64,000 nt of DNA. Source: Stenotrophomonas maltophilia (GTDB lineage: Bacteria; Pseudomonadota; Gammaproteobacteria; Xanthomonadales; Xanthomonadaceae). Positions 27,272 through 36,615 of this stretch are shown piece after piece (the stretch's first letter is position 1; the number at the start of each line of letters is the position of its first letter). Location: the NCBI GenBank assembly GCA_002387845.1, contig DGLB01000034.1:62001-126000 (forward strand), read 5' to 3'. The translations under genes were made by a program, and so were the position numbers. The notes below the pieces were generated by a model. It searched no databases, had not been told where the DNA came from, and was given only the letters and a program-made list of their open reading frames with translations.

Positions 27272-28306
27272 ATGCAGTGGATCGACCTTCGCAGCGACAC
27301 CGTCACCCAGCCCACGCCGGCGATGCGTGAGGCCATGGCGTCAGCCCCGGTCGGCGACGACGTTTACGGCGACGACCCCACGGTCATCCAGCTGGAGCAG
27401 CTGGCCGCCAACATGCTCGGCAAGGAAGCGGCCCTGTTCGTACCCACCGGTGTGTTCGGCAACCAGCTCGCCGTGTTCACCCACTGCCGCCGCGGCGACG
27501 AAGTGATTGCCGGCGACGATTCCCACCTGGTCTGGCACGAGAACGGAGCCGCAGCGGTCATCAGCGGCGTACAGATGCGCACCATCGCCACCGACCGTGG
27601 CGTGGTCCCGCCGAAGGAAATCGAAGCCCGGATACGGGTAGGGGAGGACATCCACATTCCCCGCACCGGGTTGATCTGCCTGGAGAATGCGCACGGCAAT
27701 GGCCGGGTGATTCCGCTGGCAATCATGGCCGAAACCGCCACCATCGCCCGCCGGCACAGCATCCCCATCCACCTGGACGGTGCCCGCGTCTTCAACGCCG
27801 CCACCCACCTAGGCTGCGACGTGAAAGAAATCACCCAGCACGTGGACACCGTCATGTGCTGCCTGTCCAAGGGCCTGGCGGCACCGGTGGGCTCGATCCT
27901 CGCTGGCCCGGCAGACTTCATCAAGCGCGCCCGCTACAACCGCAAACTGCTGGGTGGCGGCTGGCGACAGGCTGGCGTGCTGGCGGCACCGGGCATCCTC
28001 GCCCTGACCGAGATGACAAAGCGGCTGGGCGAAGACCACGCCAACGCCCGCCATCTGGCTGTACGCCTGGCGGCAGTCCCCGGAGTCACCGTTGAATCGG
28101 AAGACGTACACATCAACATGGTCTGGTTCACTTTGCCGGATGCGGTGGACTCACACGAACTGACCGAGGCGCTGGCCGCCGCCGGTATTCGTGCCAATGG
28201 ACCCTACGGCGGCAGGATGCGTCTGGTGACCCATTGGCAGGTGGATCGGGAGGCGCTCAACCGGACCGTTGACGTGCTTGCGAGTATGGTTGCGGGCGGA
28301 AACTGA
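27272..28306 (+). CDS. ltaE: Low-specificity L-threonine aldolase
   Basis: 344-residue PLP enzyme cleaving L-threonine or L-allo-threonine to glycine and acetaldehyde. The N-terminus IDLRSDTVTQPTPAMREAMA and VGDDVYGDDPTV are diagnostic. The Schiff-base lysine is Lys200 in CCLSKGLAAPVGS, and HLDGARVFNAA is the cofactor segment. The length is normal. There is no strong ribosome site before ATG 27272. It is separated from mesD by the SMAG element and heptamer repeat, so probably has its own promoter. Glycine formation would feed one-carbon metabolism, which loosely fits the methionine neighbours. Confidence 0.93.
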   Translation: MQWIDLRSDTVTQPTPAMREAMASAPVGDDVYGDDPTVIQLEQLAANMLGKEAALFVPTGVFGNQLAVFTHCRRGDEVIAGDDSHLVWHENGAAAVISGVQMRTIATDRGVVPPKEIEARIRVGEDIHIPRTGLICLENAHGNGRVIPLAIMAETATIARRHSIPIHLDGARVFNAATHLGCDVKEITQHVDTVMCCLSKGLAAPVGSILAGPADFIKRARYNRKLLGGGWRQAGVLAAPGILALTEMTKRLGEDHANARHLAVRLAAVPGVTVESEDVHINMVWFTLPDAVDSHELTEALAAAGIRANGPYGGRMRLVTHWQVDREALNRTVDVLASMVAGGN

Positions 28307-28326
28307 TCCTAAGAACGCCGGGGTGT

Positions 28327-28344
28327 GATAATGCGCACATTATC
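28327..28344. promoter_or_regulatory. Operator-like palindrome upstream of the RTX gene
   Basis: GATAATG-CGCA-CATTATC, a perfect 7-bp dyad with a 4-bp centre, 20 bp after ltaE and about 300 bp before the RTX start. The AT-rich arms in GC-rich sequence suggest a repressor or activator site. The TGATAAT half could also serve as a -10 box. Confidence 0.45.
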
Positions 28345-28447
28345 TTTCGGAAACTGGATTGCCCGGCACCCCAAGCCCGTGTAAATATGCGCGACTGGCA
28401 TACAGGGATTGTCATGACAAACCGAGGCGCGATTCTCAATTGGCAAT

Positions 28448-28468
28448 ATCTGCGAGCAACTCGCAGAT
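28448..28468 (+). promoter_or_regulatory. Hairpin in the 334-bp leader of the RTX gene
   Basis: ATCTGCGAG-CAA-CTCGCAGAT, a perfect 9-bp stem with a 3-nt loop. The gap 28307-28640 has no convincing gene; apart from this hairpin and the palindrome at 28327 I see nothing else organised in it. If transcription starts near 28350 this would be a 5'-UTR hairpin. Confidence 0.45.
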
Positions 28469-28640
28469 TCGTTCGCGCTTTCCATATGCGCCCCTGATCC
28501 TTCCCGGCGTCAGGCATCGGCACCTCGGCCCCGCTACTGCGTCGCGGCCCACATACACCCATGATGCGCACCTGCGGAAACTGCAGAGTGCGTGTCTGTG
28601 CGTGAAATTCACAACCATCACTTTGTTCCAAGGACAGACC

Positions 28641-31600
28641 ATGACGTACACGGCAATGCAGATGCAGTCGCTTCTGATCGGATTGTCGCGGCAGTTGGCC
28701 GCGCTGTATGGGCGGGAACTCAAGAACGCCGGACTGGAAATCTCCGCGCTCGCACAAGGATCGTCCGATGAAACCATTGCAGCAGTCCTCAATGGGGCCT
28801 ATGCGCGTGCAAGCACCCAGGCGATCGAGCTGGTGCGCCTGTTCGGCCAAGTCCCGGAGCTGGCCGACGACCCGGCCTGGCAGGCACTTGAAGCCCGCTA
28901 CATGGGCGATTTCGAAGATGTGGTGGAGCGCATACATGACAACGGACGGCTGCACGTCGAAAAGTTGAGCGACATCCTCAGGTTGATTGGCCAGGCGACG
29001 TCGGTCGATCTACCCGGATCCGCGGGACAGATCAGCGACATTCTCGGCTTGGAGGGCGGGATTGCGGAAGACCTGTTGACTGCCGGCAAAATGATCATCG
29101 CGGTGCGCGACGGTGACTACAGCACCATGGCAACCATCCTGACCATGGGCACAGTAGGTAAAATGATCGATGCAACGCTGGCGCGGTTCCCGTACATCGG
29201 CCCTGTGCTGAGTGCGAGCGGACTGGTGGGCCTGCTTGAAGATGCGCTCGAAGAGTCGGTATCGGAGGGCATGCAGCGCATCTTCGGTGACAGCGAAGCG
29301 CGCTACATGGTGGAGCGCTGCTACCAGCTTTACGGCCAAGGTTTCCAGGAGTTTTCAGGTACCGAATTTGCCGCATTGATGGGCACCTCAGGCAATGACC
29401 AGGTCTTCGGCCTTGTCGGAAAATCCAACATCATCGGTGGCGGAAGCGGCCACGATGACCTGGCCGGCGACGCCCTGGCGGACATCCTTGGCGGTGGTTC
29501 AGGCCGGGATCGGCTGGATGGCCATGGTGGCAACGACGTTCTGGAAGGTGGCGACGACAACGATGAGCTTTGGGGCGGAACCGGCAATGACCGTCTGGAA
29601 GGCGGTGACGGCGTAGACCGCTATGTATTCAAAGACGAAGACTTTGCCGATGGCGTGACGCGCGACATCATTCTGGATAGTGACGGACAGGGCATCATCG
29701 AGTTCAATGGTGCCGCGTTCGGCACGGATCTCGGCTCCGGGGCCGTGTATCGCTATGGTGCGCAAGGTTTCTACTGGCGGACGGCCGACGAGAAGTTCAA
29801 CCTGTTGATCGGCGAGCTGAACCCGGATGGCACCCGTTCGCTGACCATCGTGCACCGGGCCACCAACAGCCGCATTGTGGTCGAGAAGTGGTCCGACGGA
29901 CTCTTGGGCATCACGCTGCCGACGTACAACCAGCCGGGCACCCCGGAGAATCCCATGCCTCAGACCAACGGCGACGATCTGGTTGGACGGGATGGTGTTG
30001 TCGGCAGCGTACCCAGTGGAAATGACTACATTCACGGACTGGAGGGCAACGACGGTATTGACGGTGGCTACGGCGACGACCACATCGATGGTGGTGGCGG
30101 CGATGATCTGCTCCTGGGAGGGCCGGGTGACAACGAAATCATCGGCGGCAGCGGCAACGACGTCATCATGAGCGGTTCGTATGTGATGAGCTGGCACACG
30201 GCCCAGGAACTCGGCACCTCGCTGGACAACATGTACAGCCCGATCAACCACCTGGCGCAGCACTCCCGCGGAAATGGATGGGCCGCCTACTACAGCGATG
30301 ACTTGCCATTTGACGCCGATGAAGTGACGCGACGACTGCTCGGCCTCTATGTCGGAGCCTGGGGCTTCGGGGGCGAGGAGGTTTGGCGGATGCTTGACCC
30401 GAACGTGTTCCGCAACGGTCGCGATATCATTGACGCCGGCTCCGGTGCAGACACCGTTCTCTCGGGTGAAGGCGATGATGTGATCGATGGTGGGTCGGGG
30501 GATGATCTGTTGATCGGCGGGCACGATGCCGACCTGATCAACGGTGGCGATGATAACGACATCATCTTTGGCGATGTCGTCACCGCTGGGAACAGCTCAC
30601 TGCGCCATGAACTCTTTCCAGTATCCAGCAATGCCAACATCGCAGGCGATGACGTCCTGGACGGCGGTGGTGGCGACGACCTCATCTATGGCCAAGGCGG
30701 CTCGGACATTGTGACCGGCGGAGCGGGCAATGATTCGCTTTGGGGTGACCGCATCAACTGGACGCTGGATCACCCGCTTTACTCTCCTGGTCCGGCTGGC
30801 GACGACCAACTCGATGGCGGAGAGGGTAACGACTCCCTCATTGGCAATGAAGGCAACGACACGCTGCTCGGTGGTTCCGGCAACGATGAGCTGTTCGGGG
30901 ACGATTGGTTCACGCCCGAAGCCACGCACGGTAACGACATTCTGGATGGGGGCATAGGCAACGACATTCTGCACGGCAATGGCGGAAATGACCGCCTCGA
31001 GGGCGGCGATGGTCGTGACTTCCTGTTCGGTGACAGCGGAAATGACCAGCTCAGTGGCGGCACGGGCAACGACGAACTGCAAGGTGGAAGCGGTGACGAC
31101 CGTCTTGCCGGTGGCGAGGGCGACGACCGTCTCTTTGGCGACGAAGGTAACGACACGCTGTCGGGCGACAATGGCGACGACCAGCTTCAAGGCGGCGAGG
31201 GCAATGACCTGTTGAATGGCGGCGAGGGCAACGACATTCTCGCGGGTTGGACCGGTGATGACGTGCTCAATGGCGGCCGCGGTGACGACCAGTTGGACGG
31301 GGGCGAAGGCAATGACCGGCTCTCCGGTGGCGAAGGCTGGGATACGCTGATGGGCGGCAGCGGTAACGACGTGCTCGACGGCGGGACCAGCGGCGACTAC
31401 CTGCAGGGCGGCGAAGGGCAGGACATCCTGTACGGCGGGGAGGGCAACGACGGCCTGTACGGCGAAGACGGTGCTGATGTGCTTCACGGTGGCAGCGGCT
31501 CCGATTACATCGAAGGCGGCGATGGCCACGACGTGCTTCATGGCGATGCCGATGGCGACCAACTGGTGGGCGGCTACGGCAATGACACGCTCGACGGCGG

Positions 31601-34600
31601 TACCGGCAATGATCTACTTCAGGGTGGTGCAGGGAGGGATACCTACCTCTTCAGTGAGGACAGCGGCCACGACGTCATCGAGGACGGGGATGCAGACAGC
31701 TTCATTCTACTCGCCGCCAATATAGATTTCGATCAAACCTACGTACAACGCATCAATGACGACGTCATCATCCGCATGTTCGGCAATGCCGATTGGTCAT
31801 TGACACTTCGCGGCTACATGCAGTCGCCGCAGGGAGCGGGCGCGGACATCACCTTCCACGATGGTCGAGTGCTGACCCAGCAGTGGATCCGTGACGCGGT
31901 GATTCAGCCGACGTCTGGCGACGACTACCTCACCGGTTATGAGACACCTGACACACTCAGTGGCGGTCAAGGCAACGATTCCATATCGGGCATGGAAGGC
32001 GATGACATCCTGGACGGCGGGGAGGGTAATGACTGGCTGAGCGGCGGAACCGGGGATGACATCCTGCAAGGTGGTGCCGGTGATGACGTCCTCTTCGGAG
32101 AGGAAGGGAACAATCAGCTGTATGGCGGTGATGGCAATGACACGCTGGACTCCCGCCTGGGTAACGCGCTCATGGATGGCGGCGCTGGCGAGGACAATCT
32201 CAGCGGCCATGACGGTGACGACACCTACCTGTTCCAACGCGGTAACCAGATCGATTGGGTGCGCTATGGGACAACAGGTGGCACCGACACCCTCCGTTTG
32301 GGCCCTGACATCGCACTGGACGACCTGGAGTTCGTGCTGTCCACCAACATGTTCACCGGATTGTCCCTGAGTATCCGCATCAAGGGCACTGACGATGTGT
32401 TCAACGTCTACACCGCCCTCGATGTCACGGAGGCGTTTCCCACAAGCGTCGGGGAAATCGACCGCGTCGAGTTTGCCGATGGCACCGTCATGACCGCGGC
32501 TGACTTCTACGCCCACGTGGTTGCCCATGCGGTGCAGACCGGCGAGCCGGACCAGGCACGCGTGGGAAGTGCGGCTGCAGATGTGCTGACTGGCGGCGAT
32601 GGCGGCGAGTTCATCTACGGCATGGGCGGTGATGACCTTATCACCGCAGGCGCAGGCAATGACAACGTCCGGGCAGGCCTGGGTGATGATGTGGTGCATG
32701 GCGGTGCCGGCGACGACGGACTGCGCGGCGGTGCCGGTGCCGACCAGTTGTATGGCGGACTGGGCAATGACACACTCATCGGTGGCTACGGTGACGACAG
32801 CTTCTACTACAACGCCGGCGACGGGCAGGACTCCATCATGGATGCGTGGGCGAATGGAACGCCCTACGACGACCTGGACGGCGGCGGCTTCGACCGGCTC
32901 TATCTTGGGGCGGGCCTGGACAGCGCGGGTGTAACCGTTACCCGGAACGGGGATAGCGGTTTGATGCTGCATTTCGCAGGCCGCCCAGATGACCGCGTGA
33001 CGCTCGACAATCAGCTCTGGGGCGAGAACGAAATCAGCGCCAATGCCATTGAGGAAATCGTCTTCGCCGACGGCACAGTCTGGACCACCCAGGACCTGCT
33101 TGCGCGCGTTGACACCCCGCCGACGGTCAATCGTGTGCTTGCTCCCGTCGTCGCATTGGTCGGCAAGGCATTCAGCTATACCTTCCCCGCTGATCTGTTC
33201 AGCGACAACGGGCCTTTGACCTGGGAGGTTTCGAATTTCCCCGAATGGATGCAGTATGACCCGCAGACCCGCACGCTGACTGGCCAGACTCCCAACGATC
33301 TGACGGGGTACTACGGCGTTTCCATCGTTGCCACCGACAGCGTGGGTCAGCAGGGGTTCACCAGCATGCAGATCATGCCTGCCAGCCCGATCCTGGGCAC
33401 TGCATCAAGCGAAGACCTTTTCGGAACCGCGTACTCCGACGCGATCTATGGCTACGCAGGCAATGACCGGATTGACGGCGGTGCCGGAGCCGACTTCATG
33501 TACGGCGGGAAGGGCAACGATGGCTACAGCGTTGACCACGCCAGCGATCAGGTCATCGAGCTGGCTGGAGAAGGTGTTGACAGTGTGTTCTCGACCGTAA
33601 CGTACACGCTGGGTGAGAACGTTGAGAACCTGACCCTCAACGGATCCGGCACCATCAATGCCACCGGCAACGGTGACGACAATACGCTGCGAGGAAATGC
33701 GGCAGCCAATGTGCTGATGGGAATGGCCGGAGATGATGTTCTGGATGGCGCGGCAGGGGCAGATCGACTGTTCGGCGGGGATGGCAATGATGAGCTTACC
33801 GGCGGAACTGGCCTGGACTACCTGGAGGGTGGTGCGGGAGACGACGTCTACAATATGACGTCTGAAGCTGATGTCATCGTAGAGCTGGCAGGTGGTGGAA
33901 TCGACCTCGTGCGAAGTTCAGCCAATAGTTTCACCCTGGGTGACCATCTGGAGAACCTGGAGGTGACTGGCTTTGGTTACGGCATTGGCAACGCGTTGAA
34001 CAATACGCTTACCGGCAGCGCCAGCTCCAACTCACTCGAAGGGATGGATGGTAACGATGTGCTGGACGGCCGAGCTGGCCTTGACTATCTGTTGGGCGGG
34101 CTGGGAAGTGATCTCTACCTGATGGGGTACGGCTACGGCAGCGACGCCATTTCCGAAACCGCAAGCGAAGCAGGTGACCACGACGTGGCACGCTTCGTCA
34201 ATGTTGCTCACAACCGCCTGTGGCTGTCCCGCGATGAGGGATCTGACGACCTTTCAATCGACATTCTCGGGACCGATGACAGCCTTCGAATCACGAACTG
34301 GTTCCTTGGCGAGCAGTACCGCGTTGAGACCTTTGAAGCGACGGGTGTGCAGCTGGCATCCAGCGATGTTGATGCATTGCTGTCGGCTATGCAGCAACTG
34401 GGCAAGACTGACCGCAGCGTGCTGACCAGTGTGCAGCTGTCAGCGTTGCGGCCTGCATTCGAGGCGGCGTGGCGAGCTGATGCTCCTGCAGGTGCACAGC
34501 GTAGTGCCAGCATGGCGTATGCCGGGGACAGCAATCAGGAGCTCTTGAGCCTGGTGTCAGCGATGAGCACCTCTATTTCCAATGGGTCTGCATCGATGCA

Positions 34601-34706
34601 CGTCGGCCAGGATCTCAATCCGCAGGCATTGACTCACAGCAGCTTTGCCGCTGCCGCCGCATCGCACAGTCTGCGCGAAGACCGTCCCATGCTGTATCTG
34701 CTGTAA
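28641..34706 (+). CDS. Giant RTX calcium-binding repeat protein
   Basis: 2021 residues. Residues 1-240 are a non-repetitive, largely helical head without a signal peptide. From about 248 onward come many blocks of GGxGxDxUx nonapeptides (for example GGEGNDRLSGGEGWDTLMGG), densest at about 670-1005, with further blocks near 1090-1200, 1310-1400, 1585-1625 and 1685-1745. Between them are haemolysin-related linker domains (WVRYGTTGGTDTLRLGPDI ... IDRVEFADGTVMTAADF) and a cadherin/Ig-like domain near 1490-1580 (GPLTWEVSNFPEWMQYDPQT). The end, EDRPMLYLL, fits an uncleaved type I secretion signal. AAGGA precedes ATG 28641; the frame is open 282 bp further upstream but lacks a site there. It likely folds outside the cell on binding Ca2+. 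No enzyme domain or T1SS genes are visible nearby. Confidence 0.93.
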   Translation: MTYTAMQMQSLLIGLSRQLAALYGRELKNAGLEISALAQGSSDETIAAVLNGAYARASTQAIELVRLFGQVPELADDPAWQALEARYMGDFEDVVERIHDNGRLHVEKLSDILRLIGQATSVDLPGSAGQISDILGLEGGIAEDLLTAGKMIIAVRDGDYSTMATILTMGTVGKMIDATLARFPYIGPVLSASGLVGLLEDALEESVSEGMQRIFGDSEARYMVERCYQLYGQGFQEFSGTEFAALMGTSGNDQVFGLVGKSNIIGGGSGHDDLAGDALADILGGGSGRDRLDGHGGNDVLEGGDDNDELWGGTGNDRLEGGDGVDRYVFKDEDFADGVTRDIILDSDGQGIIEFNGAAFGTDLGSGAVYRYGAQGFYWRTADEKFNLLIGELNPDGTRSLTIVHRATNSRIVVEKWSDGLLGITLPTYNQPGTPENPMPQTNGDDLVGRDGVVGSVPSGNDYIHGLEGNDGIDGGYGDDHIDGGGGDDLLLGGPGDNEIIGGSGNDVIMSGSYVMSWHTAQELGTSLDNMYSPINHLAQHSRGNGWAAYYSDDLPFDADEVTRRLLGLYVGAWGFGGEEVWRMLDPNVFRNGRDIIDAGSGADTVLSGEGDDVIDGGSGDDLLIGGHDADLINGGDDNDIIFGDVVTAGNSSLRHELFPVSSNANIAGDDVLDGGGGDDLIYGQGGSDIVTGGAGNDSLWGDRINWTLDHPLYSPGPAGDDQLDGGEGNDSLIGNEGNDTLLGGSGNDELFGDDWFTPEATHGNDILDGGIGNDILHGNGGNDRLEGGDGRDFLFGDSGNDQLSGGTGNDELQGGSGDDRLAGGEGDDRLFGDEGNDTLSGDNGDDQLQGGEGNDLLNGGEGNDILAGWTGDDVLNGGRGDDQLDGGEGNDRLSGGEGWDTLMGGSGNDVLDGGTSGDYLQGGEGQDILYGGEGNDGLYGEDGADVLHGGSGSDYIEGGDGHDVLHGDADGDQLVGGYGNDTLDGGTGNDLLQGGAGRDTYLFSEDSGHDVIEDGDADSFILLAANIDFDQTYVQRINDDVIIRMFGNADWSLTLRGYMQSPQGAGADITFHDGRVLTQQWIRDAVIQPTSGDDYLTGYETPDTLSGGQGNDSISGMEGDDILDGGEGNDWLSGGTGDDILQGGAGDDVLFGEEGNNQLYGGDGNDTLDSRLGNALMDGGAGEDNLSGHDGDDTYLFQRGNQIDWVRYGTTGGTDTLRLGPDIALDDLEFVLSTNMFTGLSLSIRIKGTDDVFNVYTALDVTEAFPTSVGEIDRVEFADGTVMTAADFYAHVVAHAVQTGEPDQARVGSAAADVLTGGDGGEFIYGMGGDDLITAGAGNDNVRAGLGDDVVHGGAGDDGLRGGAGADQLYGGLGNDTLIGGYGDDSFYYNAGDGQDSIMDAWANGTPYDDLDGGGFDRLYLGAGLDSAGVTVTRNGDSGLMLHFAGRPDDRVTLDNQLWGENEISANAIEEIVFADGTVWTTQDLLARVDTPPTVNRVLAPVVALVGKAFSYTFPADLFSDNGPLTWEVSNFPEWMQYDPQTRTLTGQTPNDLTGYYGVSIVATDSVGQQGFTSMQIMPASPILGTASSEDLFGTAYSDAIYGYAGNDRIDGGAGADFMYGGKGNDGYSVDHASDQVIELAGEGVDSVFSTVTYTLGENVENLTLNGSGTINATGNGDDNTLRGNAAANVLMGMAGDDVLDGAAGADRLFGGDGNDELTGGTGLDYLEGGAGDDVYNMTSEADVIVELAGGGIDLVRSSANSFTLGDHLENLEVTGFGYGIGNALNNTLTGSASSNSLEGMDGNDVLDGRAGLDYLLGGLGSDLYLMGYGYGSDAISETASEAGDHDVARFVNVAHNRLWLSRDEGSDDLSIDILGTDDSLRITNWFLGEQYRVETFEATGVQLASSDVDALLSAMQQLGKTDRSVLTSVQLSALRPAFEAAWRADAPAGAQRSASMAYAGDSNQELLSLVSAMSTSISNGSASMHVGQDLNPQALTHSSFAAAAASHSLREDRPMLYLL

Positions 34707-34713
34707 CAGAAGT

Positions 34714-34742
34714 CCACCCGCCGGAATCTTCCCGGCGGGTGG
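34714..34742. terminator. Terminator hairpin between RTX and LysR genes
   Basis: CCACCCGCCGG-AATCTTC-CCGGCGGGTGG: a perfect 11-bp stem with a 7-nt loop, 8 bp after the RTX stop and 43 bp before the convergent LysR stop. No T-run, but the stem is very stable and could serve both strands. Confidence 0.75.
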
Positions 34743-34784
34743 GGCGTCTACGCACGCTCGCAAGCGCCGGTCTCCGCCCGGCAA

Positions 34785-35672
34785 TCAATGCCCGCGCAGC
34801 ACCGCAATGAATGCCCTCAACGGTACCGGCACCTGCCGCCAGCTGGCGTAGTAAAGACACAACCCATCAAAGGGCGGCGACCAGTCCTCCAGCACCACCA
34901 CCAAGCGGCCGTCATCCAACGCTGCACGTGCAAATGGCTCAGGCACGAATGCGACGCCCAGCCCGTTTATCGCCGCATCCACCATCAACGCGCTGTCGTC
35001 CAGACTCAGCGAACCGGGCACATCGATCGCCACCTCATGCTGGCCCTTCAAAAACTCCCAGCGATAGCGCTTGCCACTGGGCAGGCGCTGCCGGATGCAA
35101 CGATGCGCGTGCAGGTCATCCGGCGTCGCCAGGCGGCCCGCGCTTCCCAGATAGTCCGGCGATGCCACCGCAATGAACCGAATGGTCCCGCCAAACGGCA
35201 CTGCCACCATGTCCTTCGGCACGGATTCGGCCAGCCGAACGCCGGCATCGAAGCCCTCGGCAATGATGTCCACCAGCCGGCCTTCGCTCACGATATCCAA
35301 CGCCACATGAGGGTGCCGCTGCAGGAAGGTGGGCACCACGTGTTCCAGCAGCCAGCGCGCTGCACCCGCCCCGGCGTTGATGCGCAGGGTGCCGCTCACG
35401 GTGTCCTGCCCATGGCGCACATCGTCCAGGGTGGCGTCCAGTTCCTGCAGCAACGGATTCAGGCGCTGCAGCAGGGCCTCGCCCACCTCGGTGGTGGCCA
35501 CGCTGCGGGTGGTTCGATGCAGCAGGCGCACCCCCAGGCGCTGCTCGAAAGCCCTCACCGCGTGGCTCAGTGACGACCGCGACACCCCCAGCTCATCCGC
35601 CGCCCGCTGGAAGCTTCGGTGCCGGGCAACGGCCGCGAAGGCTTTTAGATCCGAGAGACTGACGTCGGCCAT
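34785..35672 (-). CDS. LysR-family regulator (divergent to SDR)
   Basis: 295 residues. The N-terminal helix-turn-helix is [35 protein letters not shown], followed by [17 protein letters not shown] and an effector domain with [20 protein letters not shown] and [23 protein letters not shown]. This is the CrgA/DmlR-like branch that commonly regulates a divergent oxidoreductase. ATG 35672 is used; an upstream extension in the same frame is antisense to the SDR gene and is not credible. It is divergent from the SDR at 35772. Confidence 0.92.
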   Translation of the reverse strand: MADVSLSDLKAFAAVARHRSFQRAADELGVSRSSLSHAVRAFEQRLGVRLLHRTTRSVATTEVGEALLQRLNPLLQELDATLDDVRHGQDTVSGTLRINAGAGAARWLLEHVVPTFLQRHPHVALDIVSEGRLVDIIAEGFDAGVRLAESVPKDMVAVPFGGTIRFIAVASPDYLGSAGRLATPDDLHAHRCIRQRLPSGKRYRWEFLKGQHEVAIDVPGSLSLDDSALMVDAAINGLGVAFVPEPFARAALDDGRLVVVLEDWSPPFDGLCLYYASWRQVPVPLRAFIAVLRGH

Positions 35673-35711
35673 TGGTGCAGATTCCTCACCAGCCCATGCT
35701 GATTGGTGCAG
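35671..35711. promoter_or_regulatory. LysR-type operator region
   Basis: A TGGTG-N9-CACCA dyad (35673-35691) starts next to the LysR start codon, and the decamer ATTGGTGCAG occurs twice, at 35671-35680 and 35702-35711, 31 bp apart (three helical turns). This arrangement suits a LysR tetramer contacting two sites to control the divergent SDR gene and itself. Confidence 0.5.
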
Positions 35712-35771
35712 CTTATCACGCGGCTGTTGGGTGCTTACCCTGTGCGCATTCCAACCAAACGAGGTTTCCCC

Positions 35772-36596
35772 ATGAAGACCTGGCTGATTACCGGCGCATC
35801 CTCTGGCCTGGGGCTGCAGATGACCCGCGTGCTGCTGGATCGTGGCGACCGGGTGGTCGCGACCGGCCGCCGCACCGAACCCTTCGCACACCTCGAACAG
35901 GCACACGGTGATCGCCTGAAGGTGGCGCGGTTCGACATCACCGATACGGCCGCACTGCGCTCGGCGGTGGACGGTGCCTTCGCAGCGTTTGGCCGAATCG
36001 ATGTGGTGGTCAGCAACGCCGGCTACGGCTTGTTTGGTGCTGCCGAGGAAGTGAGCGACGCGCAGATTGAACGGCAGCTCGCCACCAACCTGACCGGCTC
36101 GATCCAACTGGTGCGCGCGGTGCTGCCGCACCTGCGCGCCCAGGGCGGCGGCCGCATCCTGCAGGTCTCCTCGGAGGGCGGGCAGGTGGCCTACGCGAAC
36201 TTCAGCCTGTACCACGCCAGCAAATGGGGCATCGAGGGCTTCCTCGAGTCCGTGGCACAGGAGGTACTGCCGTTCGGGATCGAGGTGCTGATTGCCGAAC
36301 CCGGCCCGACCGCTACCGGCTTCGCCGCCGGGCTCGACCACGGCACCGTCATGGAAGTGTACGACGCCACACCGGCGGGCGACGTACGGCGCGGCGTGGC
36401 GGACGGCAGCTTTGCGATCAGGGGCGATGCCGAGCGGACGGTTGCGGCAATGATTGCCTATGCAGAGGAAGCGGCACCGCGCCGGCGATTGGCGTTGGGG
36501 AGTGCGGCTTTCGAGAACATTGACCGTTCACTGCGAGCCCGGACGGAGGAGCTTCATGCCGGGAAGCGTGTGGCCTACTCGGCGGACAAGCAGTAG
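35772..36596 (+). CDS. Short-chain dehydrogenase/reductase
   Basis: 274-residue classical SDR. The NAD(P)-binding motif is TGASSGLGLQM (TGxxxGxG), a basic residue follows in ATGRRTEP (suggesting NADP preference), NAGYGLFG is the NAG motif, and the active site is YHASKWGIEGF (Y-x3-K). An extended C-terminus with IEVLIAEPGPTATGFAAGLD is usual for this subgroup. Likely regulated by the divergent LysR protein. Substrate not identifiable. Confidence 0.92.
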   Translation: MKTWLITGASSGLGLQMTRVLLDRGDRVVATGRRTEPFAHLEQAHGDRLKVARFDITDTAALRSAVDGAFAAFGRIDVVVSNAGYGLFGAAEEVSDAQIERQLATNLTGSIQLVRAVLPHLRAQGGGRILQVSSEGGQVAYANFSLYHASKWGIEGFLESVAQEVLPFGIEVLIAEPGPTATGFAAGLDHGTVMEVYDATPAGDVRRGVADGSFAIRGDAERTVAAMIAYAEEAAPRRRLALGSAAFENIDRSLRARTEELHAGKRVAYSADKQ

Positions 36597-36615
36597 GGGC
36601 CTAAGGCGGGGTGAC

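Noticed and set aside
30597..31562. 321-codon minus-strand frame rich in Val/Ala repeats
   Set aside because: Mirror image of the RTX nonapeptide repeats; the periodicity is inherited from the sense strand.
35673..36341. N-terminal extension of the LysR gene to 518 residues
   Set aside because: The extra 223 codons lie antisense to the SDR gene; the standard LysR start is at 35672.
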